Origin: Victivallales bacterium
GTDB taxonomy: Bacteria; Verrucomicrobiota; Lentisphaeria; Victivallales; UBA1829
DNA length: 18,409 nt
Assembly (NCBI GenBank): GCA_016285335.1
Contig: JAEEQO010000033.1
Coordinates: forward strand, 1-18,409
Direction of reading: 5' to 3'
Shown one piece after another: positions 15,318 through 18,409 of this stretch. The stretch's first letter is position 1, and every line of letters begins with the position of its first letter. The position numbers and the translations under genes were made by a program. The notes below the pieces were generated by a model, which ran no database searches, was not told the origin of the DNA, and worked only from the letters and a program-made list of their open reading frames with translations.

Positions 15318-15378
15318 GCCGATTTCCGCAAAAAAGCTCAAAAAAGTTTGTCCGGGACCGCGATCGTCCGCCGCCGGG

Positions 15379-15413
15379 AAAAAGAAACCCGCCGGAGGCT
15401 GGATTCCGGCGGG
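15379..15413 (-). terminator. Rho-independent terminator of the right-end gene
   Basis: On the minus strand a perfect 9-base GC-rich stem, CCCGCCGGA with TCCGGCGGG (15413-15405 and 15396-15388), is followed at once by TTTCTTTTT (15387-15379). It lies about 65 bases past the stop of the large leftward gene and ahead of the tRNA promoter. Confidence 0.8.
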
Positions 15414-15432
15414 CCGAGGTCGTTGCTTGTTT

Positions 15433-15467
15433 CGGACCGGATTCAGGACTCCCCGGAATCCGGTCCG
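15433..15467. repeat. Perfect 12-base inverted repeat after the right-end gene
   Basis: CGGACCGGATTC (15433-15444) and GAATCCGGTCCG (15456-15467) enclose an 11-base loop, 11 bases after the stop codon. On the gene's strand there is no T run after the stem, so alone it is not a standard terminator. It may act with the next hairpin or protect the transcript's 3' end. Confidence 0.6.
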
Positions 15468-15477
15468 TGTTTTCTGC

Positions 15478-18408
15478 TTACGCGAGCGTGGTCCAGCTGG
15501 CGTTCATGACACTGCCGAGCTTGTCGTCGAGCGCGTCGGTCACCGCGGAGGAGATCGCGGAGGACGTTTCGGCGAACTGGCCGAGACTCAGGTCGTCCGA
15601 GATCGCGAGCGCGTCGGACGTCTCCGGCATGGAGAGGTCGGGCAGCGCATCCGCGTTCTTGGTCTCGAGAGCTTCGCTGCGGAGGATCAGCGCGTAGTTG
15701 GCGTTGCCGCCCTTCTTCGCGTTCGTGGACTTGACGATGATGATGTAATCGCCGGCGCCGAGGTTCTTCCCATTCTTCGACGAACCGTTCAGGGTTACGG
15801 AATTGAACTCGTAGGAGTATCCGGTGGTCAGCGGATCGACGGCTTTGAGTTTGGTGGAGCTGATGATCGACTTCGTCTTGTAGCCGCTCTTGCCGGATCT
15901 GATGACCTGGGAGAGCGTGAAGGTGACCTCGTCCGTGGACCGGATGCTGATCTGGTTGATCGGCGTGTCGGCGGGGATCGTGAACCCGAGGGTGTCGACC
16001 GCGTCGCCGTAGCCGACCCAGCCTGTGTAGCCTTTCAGCCCGTTGTCGAACGAGGAATCTTTGGCCCACTGTTCGATGTCGATGATCTCGACGGTGCCGC
16101 CGCGCATCCCTTTGGTCTTGATCTGGAGGCCGCTGTTGTCCACGCCGTCCGGGTCCTTATGGATCGGAAGCTGCGCGCTGCCGTCGCTGTCGATGTCGAT
16201 GGTGTAGGAAGCGTCTCCGCCCTTCTTCGCGTTCGTGGATTCCACGCAGAGGCAGTACGTGACGCCGGTTTCGGCTTTGAGGAAGATGGAACCGGTGGAG
16301 GCGGTGCCGTAGAAGTCGGTATCTCCGTATTTGTTCGAGATCGTCGCGACGTTCTTCGAGAATGCCGAGAAGGTGGCTTTGCCCTTGCTGTTCTTCCTTA
16401 CCTCGTAGACCGTGAGTTTCACGGAATCTGTCGCCGAGATCGTGAAGTTCAGCTTCGTTGGCCCGGCGAGCAGGAAGTGCTTGTAGTCGACGTCGTCGCC
16501 GAAGCCGACCCAGTCTTCCTCGATCCTGTTGCCGAATGTGCTGTCCGAAAGCAGGCCGAGTGAGCCGACGTCGAGCAGCGAGCCGTCCTTCCTGAACTGT
16601 TCGCCGTTGTCCTTCGTGTTGGCGTTCAGGAAGATCTTGCCGCTGAGGTCGACGGCGTAGTCGGCGCTGCCGGACTTGCCGGCGTAGGATTTCTTCACGC
16701 CGATGTAGTACGTGCCCGCCTTGAGCAGAACGTCACTCGTCGTGAGCGCCCAGCTGTAGCCGTTGACGAACGCGTATTCATTCTCGTCGATCTTGGCGCC
16801 TTTTCTCAAAGTCGTCACCTTCACCAGGCTTTTCAGCTTGTAGTTGCCGGCTATTCCGGCAAGCGAAGAGAGGCTGAAGCTCACGGCATCCGTGGCGGTG
16901 GTCGCGAACCGCAGCTTCGCGTTATGATCGAGATTGAACTTGAAGTAGTCGACGTCGTCGCCGGTGCCGATCCAGTCGAGGACGAGGGCTCCGTCATTGA
17001 AGCCTTCGAATTCCGTGTAGCGGTCTTCCAGTTTTCCGACGTTGCCGACATGTCCCTGAGCGCCGTTCGCCTTCATGTCGGTCCAGTCGTCTTCGTTGTT
17101 CGCCTGGAAAGCGATCATGCCGGCGACGTCCACGGTGTAATACGCCCCCGGTTCGCCGGGCGTCTTGGTGGTGACAGCGCCCACGCACAGGTAATACGTG
17201 CCGGCATCGAACGCGATCTCGCTGGTCGTGAGGGCATACTCGTAACCTTCGGCGACCGTGTATTTATTCCCGTCGATCTTGCCGCCCTGCGTGAGCGACT
17301 TCTGAGAGAAGAGTTCCGTCAGTTTCCAGGTCTTGCCTTCCTTGAGCGAGTAGACGCCGAACGATGCGGCTCCCGTTGCCGCGATCGCGAAACTCAGGTT
17401 CGCAGCATGTTCGAGCGTGAACTGGAAGTAGTCGACATTGTCGCCGGGGCCGACCCAGTCGAGGATGAGAATATTCTTATCAAAACCGGTCGCCACGTCG
17501 TAATGATTTTCCAGAGCGCCGAGTTTGCGGACCTTGCCGCCCGGGCCGTTCGTCTTCATGTCGGTCCAGTCGTCGGAGTTGTCGGCTGCCGGATACATCA
17601 CGGAATTATCCACGTCGAGCGAAATATTGTAGTACGTGGGGCCGTTCTTCTTGGGCGTCGCCCCTGCCACCGAAAGGTAGTATTCGCTGACTCCGTCTTC
17701 CGTCCTTTCAAGCAGGATCTGCGCCGTCTTGGAGTCGCCGGCCTTGAGGAAAGTATACCCCTGAACCTTCTTGAAGAGGGTCGTGCCGTCCTCCTTCACG
17801 GTATAGTGCCAGAGCCTCAGATTCAGGGCGTTGTTCGTGCTGACCGAGAAGCACACATAGCCCGGAGAGGACATTTCGATCTTCACGAAGTCGGTGTCGT
17901 ACACGGTCTTTCCATTTTCCGTGCGCGTCCCGCCGGCGGCGTTCTGCGTGCCGTTCGCGAAGCTGGATCCGGCTTCGTCGAACAGGATGCTGCCGGAGAC
18001 TCCGAATGACGTCACGTTCCGGTACAGTTTGGTAAGATCATAGGAATTGACCGCGCCCGCGGCCTCGGTAAGGGCTTTTGCCTTCGTGTCGTACACGGCA
18101 TCGTTCCAGCCGTCGTCCGCCGGATTAAGGTCGGGTTCGGCCGTAACGATGTTCGCGACCTCGTAGACGGCGGAATCGGACTCATTGCCGGCGGCGTCGA
18201 TGCCGCGGAAGAAGACATAGCCGTTCTTTTCGAACGTGATGCCGTCTTCGGGATAGTCGGACCAGGCATCGCCGTCGTAGGAATACTGGCGCTGCACGGA
18301 ATCGTTGCTGAAGGTGGCGGTCACGGTCACGATGCCGTCGGTGTCTTCCGTGACATCAGCGGACGCGCGCGGGGCTTCCGGCGCGACCTTATCGATGTTC
18401 GACACAAC
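15478..18408 (-). CDS. Giant repeat protein with Ig-like and PPC-like modules, N-terminus outside window
   Basis: The open frame runs off the right edge. The first visible GTG (18405) follows a valine codon inside what looks like repeat sequence (VVSNIDKVAPEAP), so it is not taken as the start. The visible part, about 977 residues, begins with an Ig-like repeat (SADVTEDTDGIVTVTATFS, YFFRGIDAAGNES type). About five PPC-like modules follow, four with clear cores: DWVGPGDNVDYF, DWIGTGDDVDYF, DWVGFGDDVDYK and GWVGYGDAVD, and two (the last two) ending YxLCVESTNAKKGG or similar. The C-terminal tail SDALAISDDLSLGQ...SWTTLA resembles that of the C10 peptidase protein. Probably a secreted or surface adhesin-like protein; a catalytic domain may lie upstream, outside the window. 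Confidence 0.72.
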   Translation of the reverse strand, partial: VVSNIDKVAPEAPRASADVTEDTDGIVTVTATFSNDSVQRQYSYDGDAWSDYPEDGITFEKNGYVFFRGIDAAGNESDSAVYEVANIVTAEPDLNPADDGWNDAVYDTKAKALTEAAGAVNSYDLTKLYRNVTSFGVSGSILFDEAGSSFANGTQNAAGGTRTENGKTVYDTDFVKIEMSSPGYVCFSVSTNNALNLRLWHYTVKEDGTTLFKKVQGYTFLKAGDSKTAQILLERTEDGVSEYYLSVAGATPKKNGPTYYNISLDVDNSVMYPAADNSDDWTDMKTNGPGGKVRKLGALENHYDVATGFDKNILILDWVGPGDNVDYFQFTLEHAANLSFAIAATGAASFGVYSLKEGKTWKLTELFSQKSLTQGGKIDGNKYTVAEGYEYALTTSEIAFDAGTYYLCVGAVTTKTPGEPGAYYTVDVAGMIAFQANNEDDWTDMKANGAQGHVGNVGKLEDRYTEFEGFNDGALVLDWIGTGDDVDYFKFNLDHNAKLRFATTATDAVSFSLSSLAGIAGNYKLKSLVKVTTLRKGAKIDENEYAFVNGYSWALTTSDVLLKAGTYYIGVKKSYAGKSGSADYAVDLSGKIFLNANTKDNGEQFRKDGSLLDVGSLGLLSDSTFGNRIEEDWVGFGDDVDYKHFLLAGPTKLNFTISATDSVKLTVYEVRKNSKGKATFSAFSKNVATISNKYGDTDFYGTASTGSIFLKAETGVTYCLCVESTNAKKGGDASYTIDIDSDGSAQLPIHKDPDGVDNSGLQIKTKGMRGGTVEIIDIEQWAKDSSFDNGLKGYTGWVGYGDAVDTLGFTIPADTPINQISIRSTDEVTFTLSQVIRSGKSGYKTKSIISSTKLKAVDPLTTGYSYEFNSVTLNGSSKNGKNLGAGDYIIIVKSTNAKKGGNANYALILRSEALETKNADALPDLSMPETSDALAISDDLSLGQFAETSSAISSAVTDALDDKLGSVMNASWTTLA
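15700..17600 (-). repeat. PPC-like module array in the right-end protein
   Basis: Core DWVG-x-GD-x-VDY blocks lie near 17440, 16960, 16500 and 16010, about every 460-490 bases, with D(D/E)DWTDMK-x-NG linkers before the first two. The plus-strand string TTCTTCGCGTTCGTGGA occurs at both STNAKKGG blocks (about 15713 and 16223). The modules are clearly homologous to those in the C10 peptidase protein. Confidence 0.65.
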
Positions 18409-18409
18409 G

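Overview
The window reads as two unrelated bacterial segments joined near position 2470. Bases 1 to about 2465 have moderate GC and carry three same-strand genes typical of Bacteroidales (Prevotella-like): an outer-membrane protein of the DUF6029 type, an Omp28-like lipoprotein and a small secreted protein with a C-terminal dockerin-like repeat pair. The start of a fourth secreted protein (MKKKSF...) follows. From about 2480 onward the DNA is GC-rich with different codon use. Its large modular proteins (PPC-like, AIDA-like and FG-GAP repeats) suggest a Lentisphaerota/Victivallales-type gut bacterium; this assignment is inference from protein style. The junction cuts off the C-terminus of gcvPB, so a chimeric assembly is the simplest explanation.

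The GC-rich part begins with a leftward glycine-cleavage operon, gcvT-gcvH-gcvPA-gcvPB, encoding the T protein, the lipoyl carrier H protein and both halves of the split P protein. It has a sigma70-like promoter upstream of gcvT, and no glycine riboswitch was found. The L protein is not in the window.

A short divergent intergenic region full of nested inverted repeats separates gcvT from a rightward 970-residue protein: a C39/papain-like cysteine peptidase domain, then CARDB-like, AIDA-like and five FG-GAP repeats. Converging on it is a leftward 1173-residue protein with a streptopain-like (C10) cysteine peptidase domain, a CARDB-like domain and four PPC-like modules. Upstream of that, also leftward, lie a radical SAM protein, a manganese-exporter-like MntP with a cysteine-rich loop, and tRNA-Lys(CUU). 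At the right end is the 3' part of another very large leftward gene made of Ig-like and PPC-like modules, ending in a clear terminator.

The most interesting part is the set of three giant modular proteins. Two carry different cysteine peptidase heads, and neither of these has an N-terminal signal peptide. The C10 protein and the partial right-hand protein share a PPC-like module family and a related C-terminal tail. They look like exported or surface proteins using a non-Sec route, possibly type I secretion; this is a hypothesis, since no exporter is encoded here.
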